From Przewalskia tangutica (taxonomy: Eukaryota; Streptophyta; Magnoliopsida; Solanales; Solanaceae): DNA of 64,000 nt. The stretch lies in assembly GCA_029844215.1 (NCBI GenBank), contig CM056733.1, positions 66,555,794-66,619,793 of the forward strand, written 5' to 3'. A program made the position numbers and the translations under genes. Positions 45,586 through 56,616 of this stretch are shown here, piece after piece (position 1 is the stretch's first letter; every line of letters starts with the position of its first letter). The notes below the pieces were generated by a model. That model was not told the origin of the DNA. It was given only the letters and a program-made list of their open reading frames with translations, and made no database searches.

Positions 45586-48500
45586 TGTTAACACTTAATT
45601 TTGTCTCATCTTTACAGAATTTTATTCATATCGTCATTTTATCTTCAATTAATTTCACTATGCCTCTGAGTCCTGGAAATTCTCAAAAAAAAAACAATAA
45701 GTTTTAATATTTTCACTAATTACAATCTGATTTTAAAAATATTGGGTATTATATTTTATAATTAAATTACCGGCTAAATAATTTTAACATTTCAACATCG
45801 GCATTGGTGATTGATTTTCTCTTAATATTTTCATCAATTGCCAAATTAATAATTTTATATGAATATTATACTTTTTACTTAAACAGTTAAACTAAATATA
45901 TATATATTTCAAATCTTTTGTACCGTAATTTATGAGTGTGTGTACTTTTAAAAATTAAACAGTACAAAGAAGCGTATTTTTTATTAATTAATCTCCCAAC
46001 ATTTTAGAACCCTAAAGTTTTAATTCCCATAATCCCAATCCCACAACCCCTTTTAATCCCCACAACCGCTTTAATACCTGAAATCAACCAGCCCAACGCC
46101 CAAATAATCAGCCCAATCTCTCTCCCCATTTTCAGCAGAACCAATAAATTCAGGCCCAACACTCGAGCCCACACTTCATCTATTCAACATAATCCATTCC
46201 CAACCAAGTCAATAACCAATCTTCCAAATCAAATCACCCTTCAGACAGCAACCCTAAAAACCGACGAACCACCACAAAACCACCAGTTCCACACCGGCGA
46301 TCCCTTTTACCCGTCGGACAAACGACACCACCAGCCATCACCTCCCATCACCCGATCAGTCGCGCATCCGCCAGTTTTCCCCCTTTTTGAAGTCGTCTAC
46401 ATCATCAGAGATGCCAGACTTTCTCTCTTTCGATTCAATGGACAACTCACCGATTCGAGTCATGAAAGGTTCGAACCAAAGGATTGAATCCAATCTCTGT
46501 CCCAACGTTTTGTTCACGTCAAATCCGACCTGAAAAGGTGAACCTTTCACACCATTTTTCAGAGTTTCCCCCATTATCTTCCTTGGTTCAAATTCGAATT
46601 GGGACCTCTGAAGAGAAGGGAGTATTTGGCTATAAATAAAGCCCCTGGGGTTGTGTTTTAAGGGTCCCTTTTTTAACGCAAAATCGATTTTCTGCTTCAA
46701 GAAACCAAGAACAAAACCCAAAGAAAAGCTTGTTTTTACTCTCAATTCGAGTTCCAAAATTAGGGCTCGTGTTTGAAGAACTCAGAGAAAACACACTCTT
46801 TTTCACTCTCGGCCCGAATTAGAAAAGCCCACAAAATCTTTAAACTTTCACTTTATTGCATAAACAAAAACAACAATACTCTCCATTCGATGAGTCGACA
46901 CGACGCCTCGGTTCTCTACCCGGAGAAGGTCAGTAAACTAGCTTTCTTCTGATATTTTGCTGTTTAATTCATATTATGTATTCTGTATGATATGACTATG
47001 TGTCTTTATTAAATGTATTTAGCTTAATTTAGTTGTCCGAATCTGTTAGTTTAAATTCTAGCATGTTAATTATGGCTTATTATAGTATGTTCGGTGTTGA
47101 TTCATTTCTCAAAGAATAGACATGTTTAGTATGTATTAATGACAATATTAAAGCATTTAATTAGCTATCAAATATGACTAACCCGCAGGGTAGCCAAGTT
47201 TGTGTAGCAGTAGAGTGCGGGATCGCAAGGTCACGAGTTTGATTTTCTGCATAAATTTTCTTGGTTGAGTCTGTCACACATGACTTGTCAAGTGTGGTTA
47301 ATTGACTGACGTGGTTTGCAGGCTATTGCGTCAGTCCTTGGTTTACCCAGTGCGCACTCGAAGATTAGCTGCGGATTCCATCGTCAACAAAAAAAATATG
47401 ACTAAGGGACTGCGGTTTCTATTTTGTATTCTACCAAGCATGTTTGGTTTATTGTTTGAACCTATTTCATGTTGGTCATTAATAATGTTATCAGATTAAG
47501 TCTAAATGAATCTGTGTAATTAGATATCAAAGTAGGTATTGGTTAGGTGTGTATTCATTTGGGTTTGTGCATTTTCCTTAAGGATCTGAGTTTAAGTATA
47601 TGGGTTGTTCATGTTTAGATTGCCGATCATTTAAAGGATGGCTATATGTGTTTAGATTTTTGTTACTATTTATGTCACTCACTTTGCATATTTGATGGGT
47701 CCTGAAGCCCGTACATTATCAAAATTGTTTAGATCGTCTATTAATAGGCCTGTTTCTTTTCTATAACAAAAATCTGAAAATTATACCTTTAGGCTAACAT
47801 ATATTCATATTCTGAAACTACTGTCTCGGGCCCGTTATTATCTTGAACTGCCGAATTGAAATGATTCCAATGTGTTAATTTGTATGTCAATGTTTATTCA
47901 TTATTCGATAAGGTGTGGATATATACTAATTCTTATCTTTCTTTTATTTACATGAAAAACATCGGGAGCAACGAAGAGTCTCGTTATGAGACTCATCAAA
48001 GACCTGCATTCACGTTCCTTGCATTCTCCGGCCTCGATACTTCTAAACAAATAGGGCGGGATGATATCTTCCTCCGCCCTAGTCGCTTCAATTCCGCCGT
48101 CTTGTTGTTGTTGTAATTTAATTATGTAATCTTGTATGATTTTTGGAATGTTTAGAATAGGTAGACTTAGGATTAATAATTTAGAGAAGGCAACTCTAAA
48201 AATCGGAAAATCCCTTCGCTAGTCTATTTTAGGCTCGTCACAGATATTTTTGCCACACAAACACATTTTTTCATCAAAAACTAATTTCATATACAACATA
48301 CACTTTTCCAACAAACTATTTTTATGCATTTTATAAATGAACTTCCTGCAATTTTTATGAAAAAATGTATTTCAAATGAATATTTGCAAACACCTTTTCT
48401 TAATTTTATGCTTTCAAAACATGCATCTTTTTTTACATAATAAATAAACCTAGGTTTGACCGGATAACTGTAAGTTAGCGGATCTTAAAGGATGCTTAAC

Positions 48501-48718
48501 TCATTCCCTTTAGGATAATAAAGAACTCTTACCTAAGAATCTCATAAGCTTAGCAGACCATTAAATGGAGTTAGTGTTGAGTTTACTTAATTAACATTTA
48601 GGTGTTTTAATTCACTCAAATAATTAGGTGGAGACTCTTCGAACCCTTTTGCATTTTTGCACTTTATTTTAAATATAGGATTCGCTATATAATGTTGCGG
48701 TCAAAATCGGGCGCGACA
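45586..48718 (+). mobile_element. solo LTR of a TAT/Ogre-type element, 3133 bp
   Basis: Begins TGTTAACACTTAATTTTGTC and ends CGGGCGCGACA, with perfect ATGCA duplications at 45581-45585 and 48719-48723. It is homologous in inverted orientation to the LARD LTRs in several blocks (the GTCTCG..GAGAC and GGGCGG stretch at 47970-48080; the final 290 bp). No PBS, gag or pol. The 133-residue minus frame at 46757-46356 and the other frames inside are not supported. It carries a SINE at 47182-47393. Confidence 0.88.
47182..47393 (+). mobile_element. tRNA-derived SINE
   Basis: Flanked by a perfect 12-bp duplication AAATATGACTAA (47170-47181 and 47394-47405). A tRNA-like 5' part has a box B-like GGTCACGAGTTTGATTTTC at 47229-47247. 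The 3' part GGTTTACCCAGTGCGCACTCG...GCGGATTCCATCGTC ends in an A-run, a form I recognise from Solanaceae SINEs. 212 bp. Transcribed by RNA polymerase III when active and mobilised by LINE machinery. Confidence 0.9.
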
Positions 48719-48994
48719 ATGCACTCCAATTTTGAGTGTGCACAAGTAGGCACTTCAACTTGTATAAAGTTGAACACGTAAACACAAATGCTGATGTGGC
48801 ACTGACCTGACTTATTAATTTTGGAGGTGTTTAGATAATTATTTTGTAAGTTACAATGTTTAACTGGCAAAGTGGAGATAAAATGTCGCAAGCTTGTACA
48901 CACCCAAAATTAAAAGGCATATTTGTCGGCTGATGTCAAATTAAGGGCATATTTATGTATTATGCCTTTTATATATGCAATGAAAGAAATAAGA

Positions 48995-49124
48995 GTTAGC
49001 GGAGAAGCAGTTAAGAATTGACCGAACTGATTCGGTGAGGAACCGGAGCTGTTCGAGCTTAGCGTCAGCTGTTGCAATATAGAAAACTTGCAGAGAATTG
49101 CTATCTACAGACTACAGTTGCCAT
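48995..49124 (-). pseudogene. second, broken copy of Tm-1-like exon 1
   Basis: The minus strand from the ATG at 49124 aligns to exon 1 of the gene at 44578-44444: CAGTTGCCATTTTC at the start, GTCAGCTGTTG(C)AATA in the middle, GAACTGATTCGGTGAGGAACCGGAGCT near the end. A short insertion after the fourth codon and stops abolish the frame. No exon 2 copy is found; the sequence is cut off by the MITE and solo LTR on the downstream side. This indicates a former tandem duplicate of the gene. Confidence 0.85.
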
Positions 49125-50153
49125 TTTCTTCAACCAATTGATTGAGAATTGCTCCTTCAATTATATGCATGTGTCTTGATAAGGCCCTAAAATTCCAAAC
49201 ATATTTTTATTAAAGTTGATGTGTATAATTAAATAAGATAGATACTTTATGTGGTTAATTATTGAATAGATGCTTGAAAACACGTGCAAAAGTTGAACAA
49301 AAAATATCTAATAAATATACTTTATTAAGTATGTATTAAGACACTCAATTTAAATAGGCTGTAATACGAATCTCTCGAAAACATTATTGACAACTTTAAG
49401 GAATTATTAATATATTAAACCTAAATTATAACTACACCGGCTACACATTAGTCTTCTGTTGAGAGTAAGGCTTTCCAGTTGGCCGGGTCGGCCCGATCCC
49501 GACCCCACCTCGGCCCGACATCGCCCCAGCCTCGATCCCTCTAAAAAAATACGATGTTGGGATTCGAAATCAGGACGGGACCTGGGCTCGTCCCGCACGG
49601 GCCCGTCCCTCTTCGACCTGCCTCTCCCCGACCCCGTCCCAATCTCGTTCCCCCCTCCCCTTTTGCAAAACTAGTCGTTGCAACAACAGCCAAATTTAGA
49701 TTGTGGTCGTTGTGCAACGGTTCCAACGACCATTTTTGCACATTCTCCCACCCCATAAACCCCATACCTACCCCCTTAATATTTATTTTAACCCCTAAGT
49801 TAATATATTTACACGTTAACCTAATTTTCTAACTATAAATACCTCATTTTCTCTTCATTTTTCTCACAAATCTTCATACAATCTCTCTAATCTCTCAATC
49901 TATTTTTCTACAAGTCTACATTGCCTACTAAATATTTTATTTTATTTGCTCATTTGTATAATTGTATCAAAGTTCAAAAATTGGGACTGAAGTTGACAAC
50001 TAGCTTGAGGATCATCTATCGAGCAAAGTTTTAATTTTCAACCTCGATTACACATCGACGGTACGTCGGCGTTTGGTACTTTCATTCATTCTTTAAATTA
50101 TTATTGTTACTTTATTTTAATTATCACACTTAATTTTATTATCTTTAATTATT
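49125..50153 (+). other. upstream part of the hAT element and flank
   Basis: No coding frame of note. A GC-rich stretch at 49470-49660 (repeated CCCGACC, GGCCCG and CGTCCC words) is like the subterminal regions of BED-type plant hAT elements. The DNA from about 49450 reads continuously into the hAT coding start once the MULE is removed. The hAT terminal repeat itself was not identified. Confidence 0.4.
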
Positions 50154-50716
50154 GGGAAAAGGGGCATATTTGCCCTCCAACTTTGAGAAAAGGGGCATAT
50201 TTGCCCTCCACAAAGTCAGGACAAATATACCCTTCATAATAAAATTCCACCATTTGCTCACCTTTAACTGCGATGCACAGGTGGAATCCACGTGGACGCC
50301 ACCTGTGCGCCACCTGGATGACCCGACCCGACAATTACCCGACCCGTTCTAAAAAAAATCCAATTCGCTGCAAATTAAAAGGAACCCACCTAACGATTTC
50401 TTCTTCAATTTTGTGCCCTAAAAACGCATCTTCAGCTTTCTTCATTCTCCAGCAACACCGATTTCCATCTTCCAACATCAATATTTCAAGCTTTGTCCTC
50501 GAATTCAATCAGTAATCTTCCAGTACAGCGAGCTCTTCTTCCCCAAAAGCGAAAATCGAAGCTGTCAAGGTTCTAAATTTCATCAACTTCCGTCTTAACA
50601 TTCAGGCGAATCCAACCTACTAATCGCGTACAAGAAGGTTAGAAATTCTTGAACTTTATGTGTTTAATCGATACTTATATGGTTCTAAGTTTTTCGTCGA
50701 CATATAAATGTCTAAT
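50154..50716. repeat. left terminal inverted repeat of the MULE
   Basis: Matches the reverse complement of 56617-57173 with few differences. The first 55 bp hold two direct copies of AAAAGGGGCATATTTGCCCT, itself near-palindromic. Confidence 0.9.
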
Positions 50717-51365
50717 CGACATTTGAATTTCTGCAAATTTTTATTGTTTGAAGATTGAAATCCAGCGTCTTATATATATGGTTATAATGTTTGGTTCATC
50801 TGGTCGCTAAAAAAACAGTGAACTCAATCGTCGACATAGGCATAATTTTTCGGACTTGAGAACTCAATGTCGACTGGTTTTAAATCGGTAGTTGATTTTA
50901 TTAGATTTGGTTGTAGAATAACCTACTAATCGCGTACAAGAAGGTTAGGAATTCTTGAACTTTATGTGTTAATCGATACTTATATGGTTCTAAGTCTTTC
51001 GTCGACATATAAATGTCTAATCGACATTTGAATTTCTGCAAATTTTTATTGTTTGAAGATTGAAATCCAGCGTCTTATATATATGGTTATAATGTTTGGT
51101 TCATCTGATCGCTAAAAAAACAGTGAACTCAATCGTCGACATAGGCATATTTTTTCGGACTTGAGAACTCAATGTCGACTGGTTTTAAATCGGTAGTTGA
51201 TTTTATTAGATTTGGTTGTAGAATAACCTACTAATCGCGTACAAGAAGGTTAGAAATTCTTGAACTTTATGTGTTAATCGATACTTATATGGTTCTAAGT
51301 CTTTCGTCAACATATAAATGTCTAATCGATAGTTGAATTTCTGCAAATTTTTATTGTTTGAAGTT
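50616..51365. repeat. 306-bp tandem repeat next to the left MULE terminus
   Basis: CCTACTAATCGCGTACAAG begins units at 50616, 50922 and 51227; the third is truncated. The first 100 bp of the unit belong to the terminal inverted repeat. The right end has a single copy only. Confidence 0.9.
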
Positions 51366-51622
51366 TATGTGTTAATCGATACAATTTTTATTGTTTGAAG
51401 TTGAATTTCTGCAAATTTCTGCAAATTTTTCTGCAAATTCTTGAAGGTTAGAAATTTTTATTGTTTGAAGATTGAAGTTCTATGCTTCTTATTCTACTTC
51501 GAAAGTGTAAATTTGGTTCGTCGATGAGTTTTGACAGTCTTTGTTTCGATTAAGTTATAGTCGATAATGTTTGTTTAAGTTTATTAGTTAATACAATTGT
51601 GTTTATGTTCAGCAAGTAAGAA

Positions 51623-52065
51623 ATGTCTCAAGTTAGTTGTTCTTCACAAAGGAGGTGTCATTGTGGTATGACTGCGAATCAATTTATTTCGAGGACTACT
51701 TCAAATTCCGGAAGGAAATTCTTCAAATGCCCCAAACCTAAGGTAAGTAATTTTAATCTAATACTTTGACGACATTTTTTGTTTGTTTGATTTTTTTTTT
51801 CTTCATTTTTTGCTTATAGAGAAGTTCTTGTGGATATTGGCAATGAGAGGATGAAGAACATATTGAAAGTCTCTCTGGCGAATTAATGTCGTCATTGGAT
51901 GTGTTTAAGAATGTAATAGCAGATTTGAAGAGTGAAAGAGATATGTTGAAAGCAGAAATCGTTGTGTTGAAGGGTATAAATCAAGCTGAAATGAACAAAG
52001 TTTTGAAGATGCGCATGTTTATGATGATTTCATGGGCGTTATTTGTTGGATTTGTTGCGGCATAG
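51623..52065 (+). pseudogene. GRF-type zinc-finger protein carried by the MULE
   Basis: Exon 1 51623-51742 and exon 2 51820-52065 (donor GTAAGT, acceptor TTATAG) encode about 121 residues. The GRF zinc finger reads C-x-CG (CHCG), then TSNSGRKFFKCP, then SCGYWQ. An in-frame TGA at 51844-51846 sits where the family has tryptophan before E-D. After it the frame continues as a coiled-coil-like stretch (DVFKNVIADLKSERDMLKAEIVVLKG) and a C-terminal hydrophobic segment (MFMMISWALFVGFVAA), the usual plan of small plant GRF proteins. GRF fingers bind single-stranded nucleic acid in other proteins; a role in MULE transposition is unknown. Confidence 0.8.
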
Positions 52066-52287
52066 ATTATGAAATGATTATGTATTTGTAGATGTGTAAG
52101 AACGTTTAATGTAATATTATGAATCTTCTTTTATGCAATTTCAGTTGGATGTATCTAAGTCTTTTATATCACTGTTAGAAAACTAATTTCTTAGCAGCCA
52201 TATGAAGAAATTATGTACATATTCTATTTTCAATTCGGCATGAGAATATTGTCCTGTCATTACATATATGTATCTTCCATCAGTAGT

Positions 52288-52529
52288 CACCCCTAACTGT
52301 ACACATCAACATGAGAATGCACCAATACAAGCTATGATGATAAAAGCTACAAATTCATTCACTGTAAAGAACATGGCCAAGGCATCAGTAAAGAACATTA
52401 CACAAAAAAACATGTCTTCATCATCTCAAAAAAAGCCGATACATTACACAAAAAAACATAACACTGTAAAGAACATTACACAAAAAAAGTTTGATGGACT
52501 ATGAAGACAAACACAAAAAAAGTTTGACA
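52288..52529 (+). repeat. direct repeat copy 1 (242 bp) flanking a copia fragment
   Basis: CACCCCTAACTGTACACATC to AAAAAGTTTGACA. Nearly identical to 53006-53246. Internally built from GTAAAGAACATTACACAAAA-type repeats. Confidence 0.92.
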
Positions 52530-52544
52530 TTTTAAGAGTTCAAT

Positions 52545-53005
52545 GATGGTTGAATTTGATGTCTGATCTTGGAATGATGCATTATTTTCTTGGTATAGAA
52601 GTGAAACAACTTGCTGTATGAACTTTCATTTCTCAAAGAAAATAATTCCAAGAAATTTTAGAAAGGTTTCAAATGGAGGAGTGCAATTCCGTAAGTACAC
52701 CAATGAAAGTTGGTTTGAAACTCATAAAAGAGCTTGATGGGAAAATGTGACAAAGACTCCATACAAACAGATGATTGGAAGTTTAATGTATTCCACTGCA
52801 ACAAGGCCTGATATAATTCATGTTGTTAGCTTCATTAGCAGGTTTATGGATTGTCCAAAAGAAGAGCATCTTCAAGCTGCCAAGAGAATTTTCCGGTACT
52901 TGAAAGGTACAGGTGATTATGGGATAATTTACAAGAAAAAAACAACTGAAAGTTTGTTTGGTTATACAGACAGCGACTACGCTGGAGATTTAGATGACAG
53001 AAAAA
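52545..53005 (+). pseudogene. Ty1-copia RT/RNase H fragment inside the MULE
   Basis: Reads LMSDLGMMHYFLGIEV..., FISQRK, EILERFQMEECN, KVGLKLIKELDGKM, then from 52747 YKQMIGSLMYSTATRPDIIHVVSFISRFM...RIFRYLKGTGDYGIIY...GYTDSDYAGDLDDRKT. Stops and a frame change break it. The rest of the element is absent and no LTRs are present. Confidence 0.9.
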
Positions 53006-53246
53006 CACCCCTAACTGTACACATCAACATGAGAATGCACCAATACAAGCTATGATGATAAAAGCTACAAATCCATTCACTGTAAAGAACATGGCCAAGA
53101 CATCAGTAAAGAACATTACACAAAAAAACATGTCTTCATCATCTCAAAAAAAGTCGATACATTACACAAAAAACATAACACTGTAAAGAACATTACACAA
53201 AAAAAGTTTGATGGACTATGAAGACAAACACAAAAAAAGTTTGACA
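53006..53246 (+). repeat. direct repeat copy 2 (241 bp) flanking a copia fragment
   Basis: Same limits as copy 1. It joins the copia fragment on the left and the end of the MULE transposase gene (ATGGCCAAGGCATCAGTAATTC) on the right. Confidence 0.92.
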
Positions 53247-53277
53247 ATGGCCAAGGCATCAGTAATTCATGTCTTCC

Positions 53278-56200
53278 TCATGTGTCGGACTGCCTATTTG
53301 TCTTCCATGTCTTCAATTCCTCTTTTATAACAAGAGCCTTGTTTCGTGGTTGATAAGGCAAGTTGGTTTGCTCACTCATTGAAGTAGAATCACCAACGAT
53401 GAATATTTTTCTTGTTGATGTAGCTAATCTTTGTTTCGTCCTTTCAAGTATTCTAGTAGTTGCCTCAGAAAATGACCTTGGCCTTAATGATGGTTCTGCT
53501 TCTATCATAGCGGTGGTGTTGCTGCATTGAGTTAGACGTTCTTCTGGTTCTGCTGCTACAAAACTTTCTTCTGGTTCTCGTTCTGCTGCCGGGAGTAAAT
53601 ATGTGCTGCTGCTGCTGCTTTTTTTCCTTGCAAGTTGTTTCCCTTTACTAGTCTGCTATTTAAAACAGGACAGCAGCAACATCAACAACTAAAAATTGAA
53701 AAAACAGGACATCACCAGCATATTTGCAACTAAAAATTAAAAAATGAGACACCAGCAGCTGACTGATCAGAACACCACAGCAGCAACAACTAAAAATTGA
53801 AAAAACAGACACCAAAGACTAAAAAGAACACCAAAGACTAAAAAGAACACCAAAGAAAGAACAACTAAAAATTGAAAACAGGACACCAAAGAAGAAAAAA
53901 GAACACCAGCAGACTAAAAAGAACACCAAAGAGAATAACTAAAATTGAAAAAGCAGGACACGAAGAATTTAAAAAGAACACCAGCAGCAGCTAAAAAGAA
54001 CACCAGCAGCAACAACTAAAAATTGAAAAACAGGACACCAACAACAGCTAAAAAGAACACCACAGCAGCAACAACTAAAAAGAAACATCAGCAATGTTAC
54101 CATATGTGTAGAGTGTTACCTTATCACATCCCCTTGCATTGTGTCCACTGTGATGGCATGTAGAACATGTCATAGGTTTTCCTTTCCTTGAAGCGGACCA
54201 TTCACCTTGTCTTTTCAAGTTTTCCTTTCTCACTCTTCCTCTCTTAACTTTGGGTCGACCCACCATCTTACACATTTCTGGTGGTTCCATATCATGACTC
54301 TTTTCATATTTCCAGAATTTAGACCCTTTAACTGGTTGAAGTTTGTGTGAATAGATTGACAAGTAGGCTGACTTATTAAAATATGAGTGAAAGACTCCCT
54401 CGGCAATAGGATCCTTGTGTCTATGCTTGTATGCTCTTATAGCATGAGGACATGGGATAACACTAAGTTCCCATGTCCTACAACTACATTTATTTTCCAT
54501 TAGATCGACAATATGTGTATCGGTTCCCTCAGACACTTCAAACCCATCATCACCACTGAAATGTACCTCACAATTTTCAGCAATAACCACAAAGTCCTTG
54601 TAAATTTCTAATGTTGTAGGACTGTATTCCGTAGCCCATTTATGCCCTTGACTTTCATTCGCTACCAACATGTCCATTACCTACACAATGTTAAGGTGTT
54701 AATTTCGTGTCTTAAAACTAAATTGAAAGGGTCAAGTGTTACCTTTAATCTAATATCTTCAAGCATCTTGATAATTGGCTTGTGCCTTGCCTCCAGAATC
54801 CACTTGTTAAACGACTCTGTGATGTTGTTCTCCACATTTTGATTCTTGCAAGTTGTGTCGAAGTAGGCTCTAACCCAAGTCACAACTGGGTATGTCAATA
54901 AATTCTCAGCAGCTGACTGATTCATCTCACCTATAACCTTCAAATGGTCACAAAACTCTTCATGATAAGATCTCCATGCACAATGCCACATCTTCTTCTT
55001 CAATGCTTCAGAACCACCTCATTTTTTCAACCAATTGTGCTCTATATGTTTAGCACAAAACCTATACTTAGCTTCAGATAACTTTGTCTGGATTGCATCA
55101 ATTAAACCCTGCATATATACATCAAATTTTTAGTTTTTCAAATTTTCAAGATTCCTGCATTTTCAGTTTTCCCAATTTTCAGTTTTTCAGAATTTTCAGA
55201 ATTTCAGAATTTTCAGATTTTCAATTTTAGCCATGGTACTTAAATCAGAAATATTTTACCTTTTGCATATCAGACATGATGGTGATCCCTTGGCCTTGCT
55301 GCAGGTTTAGTGAATTCTTTAGTAGTCCTAAAAACCAATTCCAGGTGAACTTGTTCTCTTTAGAGACTACTGCTCAGGCTAGTGGATAAATATGGTTCAT
55401 TGAATCTTGACCAACAGCTACCAACAGTTTCCCTTTAGCCTTTCCTTTCAAGAATGTGTCATCCAATCCTATGAAAGGTCTTAACCCACCACTAAAACCA
55501 TTCTTCATTGCATTAAAACATATATACATTCTTAGGAACTTTCGTACTCTCGTTTCAAGTGCATCCCTAGATATGTTGATTACAACATCATCACTTCCAC
55601 GGTTGCTATTCCTCAATTCATTAGCATAACTCTCTAACTTATTATACTCATCATTGTAACTACCACTAAGTTCTCCCAAAATTATTCTCTTGGCCCTCTT
55701 ACACTTATGAAGACTAACATTGACATTAAAGACGACTTTCAGTTCTACCCTCATCTCTTTGACCTTCACTTTTGGATCATTTTGTAGCTTGTTTTGGAAA
55801 TAATGAGCTATTGTGTCACAATCTACTCTTTTGCATTCAAATCCTGGTGGACAATTGTGTTCATTAACCAATGTTTTAACTGAAACCCCGATCCCGTTCT
55901 TGCATTTACTGATGGAACATTTAAAAGGACATCCCTCAACACACTTGTACGTAACCCTAGATTTGTCACTTTTCAACAATACCAACCCTTTATTTTGCGA
56001 CAAGGCATAAAGCTTCATAAACATTCTAGCCTCAATGATATCTTTGAAAGACATTCTAGGATATATAGTTTTGAAATGCTTTAACTTTTGTGTAATCTCT
56101 CTTTTATTCTGAAGTCTAATAAGCTCTAATTCTTCAACATCAAAATCATCATCACTAGACTCATTACCATAAGAGTTTAATGATTCATTGGCACTGTCAC

Positions 56201-56336
56201 AGTCTGTGTCAGCCTCAACATCAATACAATATGACTCAGAATGTTGTGCAATGTTAGTCGCATCAAAATCATCAACATCTAATTCACATTCAGCTGCGAC
56301 ATCAACATCTAATTCACATTCTACAAGTCTTTCCAT
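53278..56336 (-). pseudogene. MuDR-family MULE transposase, four exons, two nonsense codons
   Basis: Proposed exons: 56336-55260, 55108-54743, 54680-54120, 53652-53278. All junctions are GT-AG and in frame. Order: acidic N-terminus; MuDR DNA-binding region (MSFKDIIEARMFMKLYALSQNK, YKCVEGCPFKCSISK); MULE core with GLRPFIGLDDTFLKGKAKG and HIYPLA; C-terminal part with NNITESFNKWILEARHKPI; SWIM finger (CSCRTWELSVIPCPHAI); CCHC knuckle (CSTCHHSGHNARGC); polar tail ending RQSDT. TGA at 55376-55374 and at 55021-55019 each replace an expected tryptophan. Apart from these two codons the protein is open, so decay is recent. An intron also lies in the 5' UTR (acceptor just upstream of 56336). Confidence 0.88.
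53656..54119 (-). repeat. last transposase intron with an A/C-rich irregular minisatellite
   Basis: Repeats of AACACCA(A/G)CAGCA, ACTAAAAATTGAAAAACAGG and ACTAAAAAGAACACCAAAG on the + strand. Non-coding. Confidence 0.75.
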
Positions 56337-56616
56337 GATAATGATCTGCAAAAAAGAATACAACACTCACGTCAAAAAAAAATTGTTGGTTTACTATCGA
56401 TTAGAGATTTCAATCGTCGTCGGCATCGTCGAAATATAATATCGAACAAATACAACAAACATCAACTAAAAACAAAACAAAGTCGTCACAGTCTACAAGT
56501 CAATTTCAGAATTATTTTTTTGGCAGAAATTCGAATTTCACAGAGAGAGATTAGTACCATATAACTATCGTTTAACACATAAAAATAAGAAATTTCTAAC
56601 CTTGAACGCGATTTAT

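Larger units (their letters stand above)
45535..48970. mobile_element. MITE split by a solo LTR
   Basis: The left part (45535-45585, ATAATACATAAACAGACCC) and right part (48719 to about 48970, ending GGGCATATTTATGTATTAT) have inverted, partly matching ends (ATAATACATAAAYA). Joining them across the solo LTR gives about 300 bp of continuous sequence. Superfamily undetermined. Confidence 0.6.

Noticed and set aside
46356..46757. 133-residue minus-strand ORF
   Set aside because: Lies wholly within the TAT solo LTR, with no family resemblance and no conservation at matching positions of the LARD LTRs that I can see.
49459..49832. GC-rich ORFs on both strands
   Set aside because: They arise from proline/arginine-coding GC repeats in what looks like hAT subterminal DNA; no domain.
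52288..53246. Solo-type small LTR element with 242-bp LTRs
   Set aside because: The repeats lack TG...CA termini, PBS, polypurine tract and target duplication, and enclose only a mid-pol fragment.
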